From positions 157,506 to 221,505 of the forward strand of contig JAJCXZ010000049.1 in NCBI GenBank assembly GCA_029263175.1: a stretch of DNA of 64,000 bases, given 5' to 3'. The position numbers and the translations under genes were made by a program. Below, one piece after another: positions 49,639-58,203 of this stretch. The stretch comes from Acidimicrobiales bacterium. Its GTDB lineage: Bacteria; Actinomycetota; Acidimicrobiia; Acidimicrobiales; Aldehydirespiratoraceae. Position 1 is the stretch's first letter, and each line of letters begins with the position of its first letter. Under the pieces are notes generated by a model, which saw nothing but the letters and a program-made list of their open reading frames with translations, had not been told where the DNA came from and made no database searches.

Positions 49639-50138
49639 CCGACCGTCAAGCCCTTTTCGAAACCCCCATCGGCACACTCACGATCATTGCCTCCGACGAT
49701 GGCCTGACCCACGTGCTCTTCGATGGCCAGACACCCGAGGAGGTCGGACTCGACAACGACCTTCCGATCGTGGATGACGATCCCGTGCTCGCCGCGGCCG
49801 AGGCCCAACTGCAGGAGTACTTCGCCGGCGATCGCCAGGATTTCGACCTTCCGCTCGACCTCCGAGGTACGGAGTTCCAGGTCGACGCCTGGCACGCGCT
49901 CGCCTCTGTTCCGTACGGCGAAACCACGAGCTATGGCGAGCAGGCCGAGCGCATCGGACGGCCCGGCGCGTCCCGCGCTGTCGGTGCGGCGAACGGCAAG
50001 AACCCGGTTCCGATCATCCTGCCATGCCACCGCATCGTCGGGGCCAACGGCTCGCTCACCGGGTTCGCCGGCGGACTCGACCTGAAGCAGCGGCTTCTCG
50101 CCCTGGAGCAGGACCAACTGACCTTTCCCGGACTCTGA
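49635..50138 (+). CDS. ogt: methylated-DNA--protein-cysteine methyltransferase
   Basis: 167 residues. The C-terminal ATL domain has the acceptor cysteine in PIILPCHRIVGANGSLTGFAGGLDLKQRLLALE and the HTH segment VPYGETTSYGEQAERIGRPGASRAVGAANG. It transfers O6-methyl groups from guanine to itself. The start overlaps the Ada-AlkA stop by 4 bp; together they form a compact adaptive-response operon, presumably controlled by the Ada part. Confidence 0.93.
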   Translation: MTDRQALFETPIGTLTIIASDDGLTHVLFDGQTPEEVGLDNDLPIVDDDPVLAAAEAQLQEYFAGDRQDFDLPLDLRGTEFQVDAWHALASVPYGETTSYGEQAERIGRPGASRAVGAANGKNPVPIILPCHRIVGANGSLTGFAGGLDLKQRLLALEQDQLTFPGL

Positions 50139-50147
50139 AACCCGACG

Positions 50148-50153
50148 TAGTCT
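50148..50153 (+). promoter_or_regulatory. -10 box of the class II aldolase gene
   Basis: TAGTCT ends 6 nt before the ATG at 50160. The context CGTAGTCTGAGTCGATG is nearly identical to that of the DddP-like gene (CGTAGTCTGCGCCGATG), a likely shared leaderless promoter type. Confidence 0.5.
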
Positions 50154-50159
50154 GAGTCG

Positions 50160-50942
50160 ATGGCGCTGAACCTCGACGAGTACCCCGACATCTCGTACTC
50201 CTCCGATCTCCCCTCGTTCGACGATCCGGAGGAGATGCGACTGCATCGCAAGTGGGAGGTGGCGATCGGTTACCGCATCTTCTCCAAGATGCGGTGGGGT
50301 CAGCTCGGCGACGGACACATCTCGGCGCGCGACCCGATCCAGACGGATCATTTCTGGGTGCTCGGATATGGCGTCCCGTTCTGGGCGGCCACCGTCCACA
50401 ATCTGATCCTGGTCGGACCCGACGGGCGCATCACGGCCGGGCCGGGCACCAGTGGTGTGAACACGGCCGGCTACAACATTCATTCGCCGATCCTGGCGGC
50501 TCGTCCGGATCTTGTTTCGGCTGCCCACACCCACACGCAGTTCGGCACGCCCTGGTCAGCCAACGTGAAGCCCTTCGAACCGATCTCGCAGGAGTCGTGC
50601 TCGTTTGTCTTCGACCAGTCGATCTACATGGGCGAGGACCTCGAGGTCATCTCGGTGGATGGCGGCGAACGGATCGCGGCAGCGATGGGCGACACGAAGC
50701 TGTGCATCCTGCGTAACCACGGCCTGCTCACCGGCGGTCGCTCACCCGGCGAGGCAGTGGGCTGGTTCGTGATGGCCGAGCGCGTCGCCGAGGTGCACGT
50801 GAAGGCGCCCAGCGCCGTTCCGATCAGCGAGGAAGCGGCCAAGCAGGTGGCTCACGACATGTCGAGTCCCGCGATGGCATGGAAGGTCTTTCAGTGGCTC
50901 GCCCGGGATCTCATCCCCGACCCGACTGTCGTCTTGTCGTAG
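50160..50942 (+). CDS. class II aldolase/adducin family protein
   Basis: 260 residues with the metal-binding histidine pair in SAAHTHTQFGTPWSAN and a further His in LRNHGLLTGGRSPGEAVGWF, the normal class II aldolase/FucA layout. GDGHISARDP is the N-terminal substrate loop. The enzyme may cleave or decarboxylate a small hydroxy-acid or sugar phosphate; the substrate is not known. It is transcribed alone and is convergent with glcB, 6 bp away. Confidence 0.83.
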   Translation: MALNLDEYPDISYSSDLPSFDDPEEMRLHRKWEVAIGYRIFSKMRWGQLGDGHISARDPIQTDHFWVLGYGVPFWAATVHNLILVGPDGRITAGPGTSGVNTAGYNIHSPILAARPDLVSAAHTHTQFGTPWSANVKPFEPISQESCSFVFDQSIYMGEDLEVISVDGGERIAAAMGDTKLCILRNHGLLTGGRSPGEAVGWFVMAERVAEVHVKAPSAVPISEEAAKQVAHDMSSPAMAWKVFQWLARDLIPDPTVVLS

Positions 50943-50948
50943 TAGTGC

Positions 50949-53105
50949 TCAGCGCGCAGCCTTCTGCGCCCGCCGGTGCTTGCGCAGGATCGCCTCGGTG
51001 TAGCCGTTCTTCTGCGTTCGACCCTGGAGCACGAGTTCGAGCGCGGCCCGGAACGGAATCGAGTTGTCGAAGTCGGGGGCCATCGGCCGGTAGGTGGTAT
51101 CACCCGCGTTCTGGTTGTCGACCACGGCGGCCATGCGCTGCATGGTGGACTCCACCATCTCTGCGCTGACGACTCCGTGGTGCAACCAGTTGGCCACGTG
51201 CTGGCTGGAGATGCGCAGCGTGGCGAGGTCCTCCATGAGTCCGATGTCTTCGATATCGGGCACCGTGGAGCAGCCCACGCCTTGGCCGACCCAACGCACG
51301 ACGTAGCCGAGGATGCTCTGGATGTTGTTCTCGATCTCGCGCTCGATCTCGCCGGGCGAGAGGTTTCGGTCTGCCGGCAGTGTGGGCAGGGCAAGCATGT
51401 TGTTGATGCGTTGGCGGGGACGATCGATCAGGTCGCGCTGGCGATCGGTGACGCTGAGCTGGAAATAGTGCGTGGCGTGCAGTGTGGCCGCGGTGGGTGA
51501 CGGCACCCATGCGCAGTTGGCGCCCGCCAGCGGGTGCGCGATCTTTGTCTTGACCATCGCGGCCATTTCTGACGGCATCGCCCACATGCCCTTGCCGATC
51601 TGGGCCTTGCCCATGAGGCCGCAGGCCAGACCGGTGTCGACGTTTGAGTCCTCATAGGATTCCAACCACGTGGCGCCCTTCATCTCTCCCTTGGGAAGCA
51701 CGGGGCCGGCTTCCATGTCGGTGTGGATCTCGTCGCCGGTGCGGTCCAGGAAGCCGGTGTTGATGAACACGACCCTGTTGCGGGCGTGGGACAGACATTC
51801 CTTGAGGCCGAGCGAGGTGCGGCGCTCCTCGTCCATGATGCCCATCTTGAGTGTGTTGCTCCGCAGGCCGAGGGCCTGTTCGACACGGTCGAAGAGGTCG
51901 CAGGCGAGCTTCACTTCGTCGGGTCCGTGGAGCTTGGGCTTCACGATGTAGACCGACCCGGTCCGGCTGTTGCGGAACGGGCCGAGTTTGTTGAGGTCAT
52001 GCATTGCCGCGGCCGACGTGATCATGGCGTCGAGCATGGTTTCCGGAATCGGCTCGCCCTTGTAGGTGACGATGTCGGTCGAGAGATGATGCCCGACGTT
52101 GCGCACGAGCATGAGCGCTCGACCAGGTTCGATGTGCTCGCCTCCGTCGGCGGCGGTGTAGACGCGATCCCCCTCCAGGGCTCGCTCGACTCGCTCGGTG
52201 CCCTTGATGAACGACCGAGTGAGGCTGCCGTTCATCAGGCCGAGCCAGTTGCCGTAGACGACGAGCTTGTCCTCGAGGTCGACCGCCGACACCGAGTCTT
52301 CGCAGTCCATGATGGCCGTGACAGCGGACTCGATGTGGATGTCGTAGACGCTGGCGTGATCACGCCTGCCGATGAAATAGCCCTCGCCGAGGCGAATCTC
52401 ACAGCCGAGGCCATTCTTGCGCAACAGAACCGTCTCGGGGTTCGCCGGATCGCCGGTGTAGGCGATGAAACGTTCCGGCCGCAGCAGGGTGCTGACGGTG
52501 CCGTCGCCGCTCCGCGTCTTGAGGTCGCCATCCTCCACGAAGTACCGCACAACCCAGTGATGGCTGGCCTGATCGAGGCTGAAATGGCGGTCGAGGAAGT
52601 CGCGGGCCTTGGCCACGACCCTCTCGCCACGAATCGGGTTGTAGGAGCCGTCCTTGGCACATCCCTCGTCGTCGCCGATGACGTCAGTGCCGTAGAAGGC
52701 GTCGTAGAGACTTCCCCAGCGGGCGTTGGCGGCGTTGAGCGCGTAGCGGGAGTTGTCGAGCGGCACCACGAGCTGGGGCCCGGCAACGGAAGCGATCTCG
52801 GCATCAACATCGGTCGTCTCGACCTGAACATCGTCGGCGAAGAAGTTGAGATAACCGATCGAGCGCAGGAAGTCGGCGTAGTCATCCGGGTCGAGTGATG
52901 CGCGATTCTCGATCAGGTAGGCATCGATCTTCGCCTGGATCTGGTCGCGCTCGGTGAGAAGCGCCGCATTGCGGGGCGCGAGATCGCCGACGAGCCCCGC
53001 CAGGCCGCTCCAGAACTGGTCGGCGTCCACGCCGGTGCCAGGAAGGAGTTGTTGCGCCACGAAGTCGTGGAGCGCGGGCTCGATGGTGAGATCGCCGTGT
53101 TGCAT
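50949..53105 (-). CDS. glcB: malate synthase G
   Basis: Condenses glyoxylate with acetyl-CoA to malate. The 718-residue length is that of the G isoform. Motifs include VYDIHIESAVTAIMDCEDSVSAVDLEDK, FINTGFLDRTGDEIHTDMEAGPV, GMWAMPSEMAAMV and GANCAWVPSPTAATLHATHYF. The ATG at 53105 is preferred over two GTG codons just upstream because TACCGT (53113-53118) lies 7 nt before it. It lies 21 bp downstream of the sarcosine oxidase gamma gene on the same strand, linking glycine or glyoxylate formation to central metabolism. Confidence 0.93.
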   Translation of the reverse strand: MQHGDLTIEPALHDFVAQQLLPGTGVDADQFWSGLAGLVGDLAPRNAALLTERDQIQAKIDAYLIENRASLDPDDYADFLRSIGYLNFFADDVQVETTDVDAEIASVAGPQLVVPLDNSRYALNAANARWGSLYDAFYGTDVIGDDEGCAKDGSYNPIRGERVVAKARDFLDRHFSLDQASHHWVVRYFVEDGDLKTRSGDGTVSTLLRPERFIAYTGDPANPETVLLRKNGLGCEIRLGEGYFIGRRDHASVYDIHIESAVTAIMDCEDSVSAVDLEDKLVVYGNWLGLMNGSLTRSFIKGTERVERALEGDRVYTAADGGEHIEPGRALMLVRNVGHHLSTDIVTYKGEPIPETMLDAMITSAAAMHDLNKLGPFRNSRTGSVYIVKPKLHGPDEVKLACDLFDRVEQALGLRSNTLKMGIMDEERRTSLGLKECLSHARNRVVFINTGFLDRTGDEIHTDMEAGPVLPKGEMKGATWLESYEDSNVDTGLACGLMGKAQIGKGMWAMPSEMAAMVKTKIAHPLAGANCAWVPSPTAATLHATHYFQLSVTDRQRDLIDRPRQRINNMLALPTLPADRNLSPGEIEREIENNIQSILGYVVRWVGQGVGCSTVPDIEDIGLMEDLATLRISSQHVANWLHHGVVSAEMVESTMQRMAAVVDNQNAGDTTYRPMAPDFDNSIPFRAALELVLQGRTQKNGYTEAILRKHRRAQKAAR

Positions 53106-53112
53106 CTGCACC

Positions 53113-53118
53113 ACGGTA
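53113..53118 (-). promoter_or_regulatory. possible internal -10 box before glcB
   Basis: Minus-strand TACCGT ends 7 nt before the ATG at 53105, the leaderless spacing. It would allow glcB transcription apart from soxBDAG. Confidence 0.35.
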
Positions 53119-53126
53119 GCGACGCC

Positions 53127-53657
53127 TCAGAACTCGGCGGTGCAGTCCCGGAGGGCGTCCCAGAAATATTGGCCAAAGCTTCGATCAGCCAAAAAGCGGT
53201 ACGACCGCACGGCCTCGCGGCCGTCAGAGACGACGTCGTCTCGCACCACGTCACAGGTGACTTTGGCGACAGAGGCGCCAACGGCAGCGCCATTGGGCGT
53301 CATGGCATCGCTCAGGTCGATGCCGCAGGCCTTCTCCATCGCACGGGCCGCATCGTCGCCGGTGAGGCGAATCATCAGCCGAGAGTGAGTGATGTCGGTG
53401 GTGCTGGCGAAGCCCGAGAGGTCGAGCCCGGATACGACCGCAGCCACTGCATCGGCGGGGCCGAGCAGCGTCCACTCGTCGGGGCGGCTGCCAACGACCA
53501 GCACGTCGCCGCGCTGCTCGCACGTGCCGAACGAGACGGCGATGTGAGCACCCCGGACACTCACCTTGGTGAGCTCGGACTCGTCGGTCAGCGTGAGCGA
53601 CCCCTTGGCGGGCGTCGGGTTGGTGATCGGACTCTGGAACACAGGTGCGTCAGCCAC
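53127..53657 (-). CDS. soxG: sarcosine oxidase gamma subunit (or N-methylglutamate dehydrogenase subunit D)
   Basis: 176 residues with the SoxG-like pattern: KVSVRGAHIAVSFGTCEQRGDVLVVGSRPDEWTLLGP and DITHSRLMIRLTGDDAARAMEKACGIDLS, a YgfZ/GcvT-related fold without catalytic residues. It is the small structural subunit of heterotetrameric sarcosine oxidase. Its start overlaps the soxA stop by 8 bp and it is the last sox gene, followed by glcB. Confidence 0.85.
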   Translation of the reverse strand: MADAPVFQSPITNPTPAKGSLTLTDESELTKVSVRGAHIAVSFGTCEQRGDVLVVGSRPDEWTLLGPADAVAAVVSGLDLSGFASTTDITHSRLMIRLTGDDAARAMEKACGIDLSDAMTPNGAAVGASVAKVTCDVVRDDVVSDGREAVRSYRFLADRSFGQYFWDALRDCTAEF

Positions 53658-56520
53658 GGAGCCGTTCTCCTTCGGGATCGAAGTGGGCGTGATGTTTCAT
53701 CACCTTGGCGGTGACACGCTCGCCGTTGACGAGCAGGACGGTGAGTTCGGTACCGGCCTCAGCGAACTCCGGCGAGAGTTGACCGAGACAGATCGAGCGG
53801 TTGAGGGTCGGGGAATAGCGCGAAGAGGTGATGCGCCCGACGATCTCATTCGACTCCGGACCTCGCAGGATCTGGCAGGCCTCTTCGGGCACACAATTCG
53901 GATCGGTCGGCTGGATGGCCACGATGTGTGGGTAGTCGCCCTCGAGCGCCCATTTGACCTCGGGCATCCCGGTCCAATCGTCCTTGTCCAACTTCAGGAG
54001 GCCGGTCATGCCGGTGGTCGGTGCCTTGGAGAGGCCGTCGGTGTCCTGGCCCACGATGAAGTGGCCCTTCTCGAGGCGCATCACCCGCTGGGCTTCGAGA
54101 CCGAACGGCGCAATGCCGAGGTCCTTGCCGTCTGCCAGCAGGGCCTCCCATACGTGGAGTCCGTAGCCGGCCGGCACCTGGATCTCGTATGACAACTCAC
54201 CGGTGAAGCCGATGCGCCACATGACGCAATCGTCTACGCCCGCAACTGTGCCGGTGCGCACGTTCATGTACGGGAACGCTTCGTTGCTGAGATCAACCCC
54301 TGCAACCACGCGCCCCATGAGCTTGCGGCTGTTGGGCCCGGCCACGTTGATCGACGTGAATCCAGTGGTCACCGGAGTGACGTGCACCTGCCAGTCAGGG
54401 TGCTCAGTCTGGAGCCAGTTCTCGATCCAGTTCCAGACACCGCCGGCGCCTGACGACGTGGTGGTCATCAAGTAGTGCTCATCGCCAAGGCGGGCAGTGA
54501 CACCGTCGTCGAGCACCACACCGTCTTCGGCGCACATGATGCCGTAGCGAACGCCGCCGATCGGAAGCTGCATCCACTTGTTGGTGTAGAGCAGGCTGAG
54601 CAGCTTGGGAACGTCAGGGCCCTTGAGATCGAGCTTGCCGAGCGGAGTGACATCGGTGATCCCGACGTTGGTCCGGGTGTTGGTGACCTCGGCTTGCGGG
54701 TCGTCATAGTGCTCAGGACGGATCCACTGACCGGCGAGGATCGGGGTCGCGCCCTTGGACTCGTGGTAGCTCTGAATCGATGAGACTCGGACCGGTTCGA
54801 ACACGCGGCCGCCGAGTGCGCCGAGGGTGATCGGTGCGTAGGGCGGTCGCCACACGGTTGTGCCGACTTCGGCGATCGTCTCGCCTCGAGCCTCGGCGAG
54901 CACGGCAACAGTGTTGACCGTCTCGAGCTTGCCCTGCGACGGCCCCATCGTTGCGGTGGTGAACCGCTTGATGAGTTCGACCGAGTCGAAGCCCTCGGCG
55001 GCGGCGCCGAAGAGATCCTTCGATGACACATCCTCGGAGTAGTCGACCATGCCATGCGTTGTCGACCGGAAGAGTGCCGGATGTGGATCGCGACCCAGTG
55101 GTGTGCGCAGATCCTCCGGGTAGTCCGGTTCGGGGCCATCGACGGCAGCGGCACGAGCCGTGGCGGCCTGTAGACGATGCTGCACGACAGCGGCCCGACC
55201 GGCGGCGAGTGTGCCAGTGGCGGCGCCGTGAGCCACCAGTTGGTCATGCGTTCCGTCGCCGACCATTCCGCCGGTGGCGAGCACGTTGTCTGGTGTCTTG
55301 CCAGGGAAGAACCGGGCCGCAGCGGGGTCATAGACCGGACGGTCACCACTCATGTTGAGCAGCGAGGTCGGCGCGGTCCAGCCCACGGCAGTGACGAGCA
55401 GGTCGGCATCGATCTTGGTGCCGTCGCTCAGCGTCACCGCCGACAGCCGGTGGTTTGTGCCTCGCCCGGAGCCCTCGGCAGATCTGACGAACGCACCCGT
55501 GCGGCCGTCCACCACTTCGGCGATCTCGACGCCGGCCCGTTCGAGGTCGGCGACCGCGGCGTCCCCGGATTCGTTGGCGGTCAGGACGACAGCCCTGGTG
55601 CCGGGCTTGATGCCGTACATCGTGATGAGGCGACGAACTGCACCGGATGTCATCACCCCGGGAATGTCGTTGCCGGCGAACACGTAGGGGCGCTCGATCA
55701 GGCCGCCGGCGACGATCAGCATCTTGGCGCGAGCCTTGATGAGTCGTTCCTCGGCGATGTGATGGTTGCGCTGGAGAATGCCGAGCCAGTTGTCCTCGTA
55801 GCGACCGGTGACCGTCGAGTTGGTGAGGATCTCGACTCCGAGATTCCGCGCGTCGGTGAGCATGCCGGCGGCGGCAGCGCGATCGTCGTCAGATCCCCAT
55901 AGGAGGTGGCCGCCGACCTGGTGTTCATGCTCGACGAGCATGACCGAGGCACCGGCTCTGGCCGCAGCGATTGCCGCGGCCAGGCCCGCAGGGCCTGCAC
56001 CCGCGACCACGACGTCTGGGTGGGCGTAGCGCTTGTCGTAGTAGCCGTGTGGCGTGTCCAGATCCACCTCGCCGCCTGGCGCGAACCGGGCAAGAATTCT
56101 CTCGTAGGCGGGCCACAGCTTCGCCGGCTTCATGAACGTCTTGTAGTAGAAGCCCGCGGTGAGAAAGCGGCCGACGAGGCCATTGGCGGCCTTGACGTCG
56201 TACTTCAGTGAGGGCCAGACGTTCTGGCTGGTGACCTTCATCCCGTTCTCGACCAGACGATGAGCGGCACGAACATTGGGTTCGTCGTCGACCTGCACGA
56301 ACAGGTTCGGATCCCAGAAGTCAGCGGTCAGTACGCCACGAGGACGGTGATACTTCATCGAGCGGCCGAAGATGTGGTCGCCGTTTGCGAGGATTGCCGA
56401 GGCGATCGTGTCGCCGGTGAAGGCCTTCAGTTTCTTGCCGTTCCAGCTGAACGTGACCGGACGAGCGCGGTCGATCACCTCGGAACCAGCTGAGGGAAGG
56501 CGGATGGATACGAAGCTCAC
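53650..56520 (-). CDS. soxA: sarcosine oxidase alpha subunit (or N-methylglutamate dehydrogenase subunit C)
   Basis: The 956-residue protein has an N-terminal Fer2-like region (KKLKAFTGDTIASAILANG), a two-dinucleotide FAD/NAD domain starting DVVVAGAGPAGLAAAIAAARAG, and a C-terminal GcvT-type aminomethyltransferase domain (from about residue 580; DCVMWRIGFTGELSYEIQVPAGYG). The last domain transfers the methyl-derived carbon to tetrahydrofolate, giving 5,10-methylene-THF. It overlaps soxD by 4 bp. Sarcosine oxidase and N-methylglutamate dehydrogenase subunits share this build, so the substrate is uncertain; malate synthase next door favours sarcosine/glycine. Confidence 0.9.
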   Translation of the reverse strand: MSFVSIRLPSAGSEVIDRARPVTFSWNGKKLKAFTGDTIASAILANGDHIFGRSMKYHRPRGVLTADFWDPNLFVQVDDEPNVRAAHRLVENGMKVTSQNVWPSLKYDVKAANGLVGRFLTAGFYYKTFMKPAKLWPAYERILARFAPGGEVDLDTPHGYYDKRYAHPDVVVAGAGPAGLAAAIAAARAGASVMLVEHEHQVGGHLLWGSDDDRAAAAGMLTDARNLGVEILTNSTVTGRYEDNWLGILQRNHHIAEERLIKARAKMLIVAGGLIERPYVFAGNDIPGVMTSGAVRRLITMYGIKPGTRAVVLTANESGDAAVADLERAGVEIAEVVDGRTGAFVRSAEGSGRGTNHRLSAVTLSDGTKIDADLLVTAVGWTAPTSLLNMSGDRPVYDPAAARFFPGKTPDNVLATGGMVGDGTHDQLVAHGAATGTLAAGRAAVVQHRLQAATARAAAVDGPEPDYPEDLRTPLGRDPHPALFRSTTHGMVDYSEDVSSKDLFGAAAEGFDSVELIKRFTTATMGPSQGKLETVNTVAVLAEARGETIAEVGTTVWRPPYAPITLGALGGRVFEPVRVSSIQSYHESKGATPILAGQWIRPEHYDDPQAEVTNTRTNVGITDVTPLGKLDLKGPDVPKLLSLLYTNKWMQLPIGGVRYGIMCAEDGVVLDDGVTARLGDEHYLMTTTSSGAGGVWNWIENWLQTEHPDWQVHVTPVTTGFTSINVAGPNSRKLMGRVVAGVDLSNEAFPYMNVRTGTVAGVDDCVMWRIGFTGELSYEIQVPAGYGLHVWEALLADGKDLGIAPFGLEAQRVMRLEKGHFIVGQDTDGLSKAPTTGMTGLLKLDKDDWTGMPEVKWALEGDYPHIVAIQPTDPNCVPEEACQILRGPESNEIVGRITSSRYSPTLNRSICLGQLSPEFAEAGTELTVLLVNGERVTAKVMKHHAHFDPEGERLRG

Positions 56521-56822
56521 TTCGTGCCTCCCTGAATGTTGGTGGCCTCATCTGAGGCGACGCCGGTCTTGGATCCGGGGAGAATCGGGTCACGCAGTTC
56601 GCCGGTGAGGGTGTGGCGTTCGAGTTTGAACCAACGGCGGCAGCCGCTGGAGCAGTACCAGGTCTCCACGAGCCAACCCGAGGGGTTGTCGCGCAGGTAC
56701 AGGTACGTGCGCCACTCCTCGGGTGTGGCGGTCTTGGGATCGGGACGGCTGTGCGATTCGCCGCCGTAGGTCAGGTCTTGGCTGCTGCGTGGTCCGCAGT
56801 TGGGGCAGGGGACGAGAAGCAT
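56517..56822 (-). CDS. soxD: sarcosine oxidase delta subunit
   Basis: 101 residues with the zinc-binding pattern VPCPNCGPR near the start and WYCSSGCRRWFKLER in the middle, typical of SoxD. Also typical are GGESHSRPDP and TWYC. The start at the ATG at 56822 gives MLLVPCPNCG, the usual N-terminus; a longer frame upstream is not supported. It lies 13 bp after soxB and overlaps soxA by 4 bp. Confidence 0.9.
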   Translation of the reverse strand: MLLVPCPNCGPRSSQDLTYGGESHSRPDPKTATPEEWRTYLYLRDNPSGWLVETWYCSSGCRRWFKLERHTLTGELRDPILPGSKTGVASDEATNIQGGTK

Positions 56823-56835
56823 TCTGGATCCCTTC

Positions 56836-58134
56836 TCAGTGGCCGACCGCGGCAGCGCCCTTTTCACCGACGAGGGTTCCCTCGGTGAAACGGCTGAGCG
56901 TGAACGGTGCGATCAGTTCGGGCATGGACTCGGTGGCGATGGCCTCGGCCATCTGTTCACCGGAAACGGGGCCGGCCTTGAAGCCGTAGGTGCCCCAACC
57001 GACGTCGACGAGATAGCCGCCGACTTGGGTATGTCCCATGACAGGGGAGTAGTCCGGGGTCATGTCGCAGAGGCCGGCCCATTGGCGGAGGAGGCGCATC
57101 TTCGAAATGCCCGGCATGAGCTCGAGCACGTGGCCGGCGAGCTCTTCGGTGAAGGCGAGCGTGCCGCGCATGTCGTAGGTGGCGACGGGGTCGACAGAGG
57201 CGCCGAAGACGAGCTCGCCGCGGTCGGTCTGGCTGACGTAGACGTGAAGCGAGCCCGACACCACCACGGTGGGCAGGAACGTCTTCACCGGCTCGGTGAC
57301 CGCAGCCTGCAGCGGGTGGGTGGTGATCGGCAGCTTCACGCCGGCCATGTCGGAGATGGTGCTGGCCCAACCGGCGGTGCAGTTGACGACGATCGGTGCG
57401 GAGATGTCGCCGAGATTGGTCTTGACGCCGGTGACCTTGCCGCCGGCGCCCTTGCCGTCTGCGCTGTCGGATTCACTTCCTTCACCACCCTCACAGGTGA
57501 TGTCGAGAACCTCGCACTTCTGGATGAGGTCGACGCCATAGGAGTCGGCGGCGCGGGCGTAGGCCCACACGACAGCGTCGTGGCGGATCGTGCCGCCCGG
57601 CGGGTGATAGAGCGCTCCGAGGATCGGGTAACGGGTGTTGGCCGACACGTCGAGACTCGGGGCTTCCCTTTTCACCTCTTGCGGGCCGATCACCGAGGAG
57701 TCGATGCCCTGGAGCTTGTTGACCTCTGCGCGCCAGTTCATCGTGCGCAGCGCGGAGTCGGTGTGAGCGAGGGTCATGTGCCCGCGCTCGCTGAACATCA
57801 CATTGAGGTTCAGGTCGGTCGACATGGTGTTGTAGAGGTCGAGCGAGCGGTCATAGAACGCCACGCCTTCAGGCGTGAGGTAGTTCGACCGCACGATGGC
57901 CGTGTTGCGGCCCGAGCCACCGGATCCGAGGTATGCCTTGTCGACGACGGCAACGTTTGTGATGCCGTGGTTCGACGCGAGGTAGTACGCGGTGGCGAGG
58001 CCGTGCACGCCGCCGCCGACGATGACGACGTCGTACGCCTTCTTCGGCTCGGCTTCACGCCACACGCGTGGCCAGGTCTTCTTGCGGGCACCGCGGATGA
58101 ACAGGCCCGCGGCCGAATACTTTGCGTTCGCCAT
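56836..58134 (-). CDS. soxB: sarcosine oxidase beta subunit
   Basis: 432 residues of the DAO family: YDVVIVGGGVHGLATAYYLASNHG (FAD motif), GSGGSGRNTAIVRSNYLT, and RHDAVVWAYARAAD, where His185 matches the residue that binds FMN covalently in SoxB. It is the amine-oxidising subunit. An unusual Gly/Ser/Glu-rich stretch (EGGEGSESDSADGKGAGG, about residues 213-230) interrupts the FAD domain, probably a surface loop. It is the first gene of soxBDAG-glcB and is divergent from a LysR gene 69 bp away. Confidence 0.92.
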   Translation of the reverse strand: MANAKYSAAGLFIRGARKKTWPRVWREAEPKKAYDVVIVGGGVHGLATAYYLASNHGITNVAVVDKAYLGSGGSGRNTAIVRSNYLTPEGVAFYDRSLDLYNTMSTDLNLNVMFSERGHMTLAHTDSALRTMNWRAEVNKLQGIDSSVIGPQEVKREAPSLDVSANTRYPILGALYHPPGGTIRHDAVVWAYARAADSYGVDLIQKCEVLDITCEGGEGSESDSADGKGAGGKVTGVKTNLGDISAPIVVNCTAGWASTISDMAGVKLPITTHPLQAAVTEPVKTFLPTVVVSGSLHVYVSQTDRGELVFGASVDPVATYDMRGTLAFTEELAGHVLELMPGISKMRLLRQWAGLCDMTPDYSPVMGHTQVGGYLVDVGWGTYGFKAGPVSGEQMAEAIATESMPELIAPFTLSRFTEGTLVGEKGAAAVGH

Positions 58135-58191
58135 GCAAGGAGTCTGCCCACTCGACTCTTGGATCTGAAGTACTCATTCTCGCTTGATTGA

Positions 58192-58197
58192 TAAGCT
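58192..58197 (+). promoter_or_regulatory. -10 box of the LysR gene
   Basis: TAAGCT ends 6 nt before the ATG at 58204. The surrounding GCTTGATTGATAAGC (58182-58196) has GCTT/AAGC arms and may be the LysR site controlling both directions. Confidence 0.4.
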
Positions 58198-58203
58198 AGA
58201 CCT

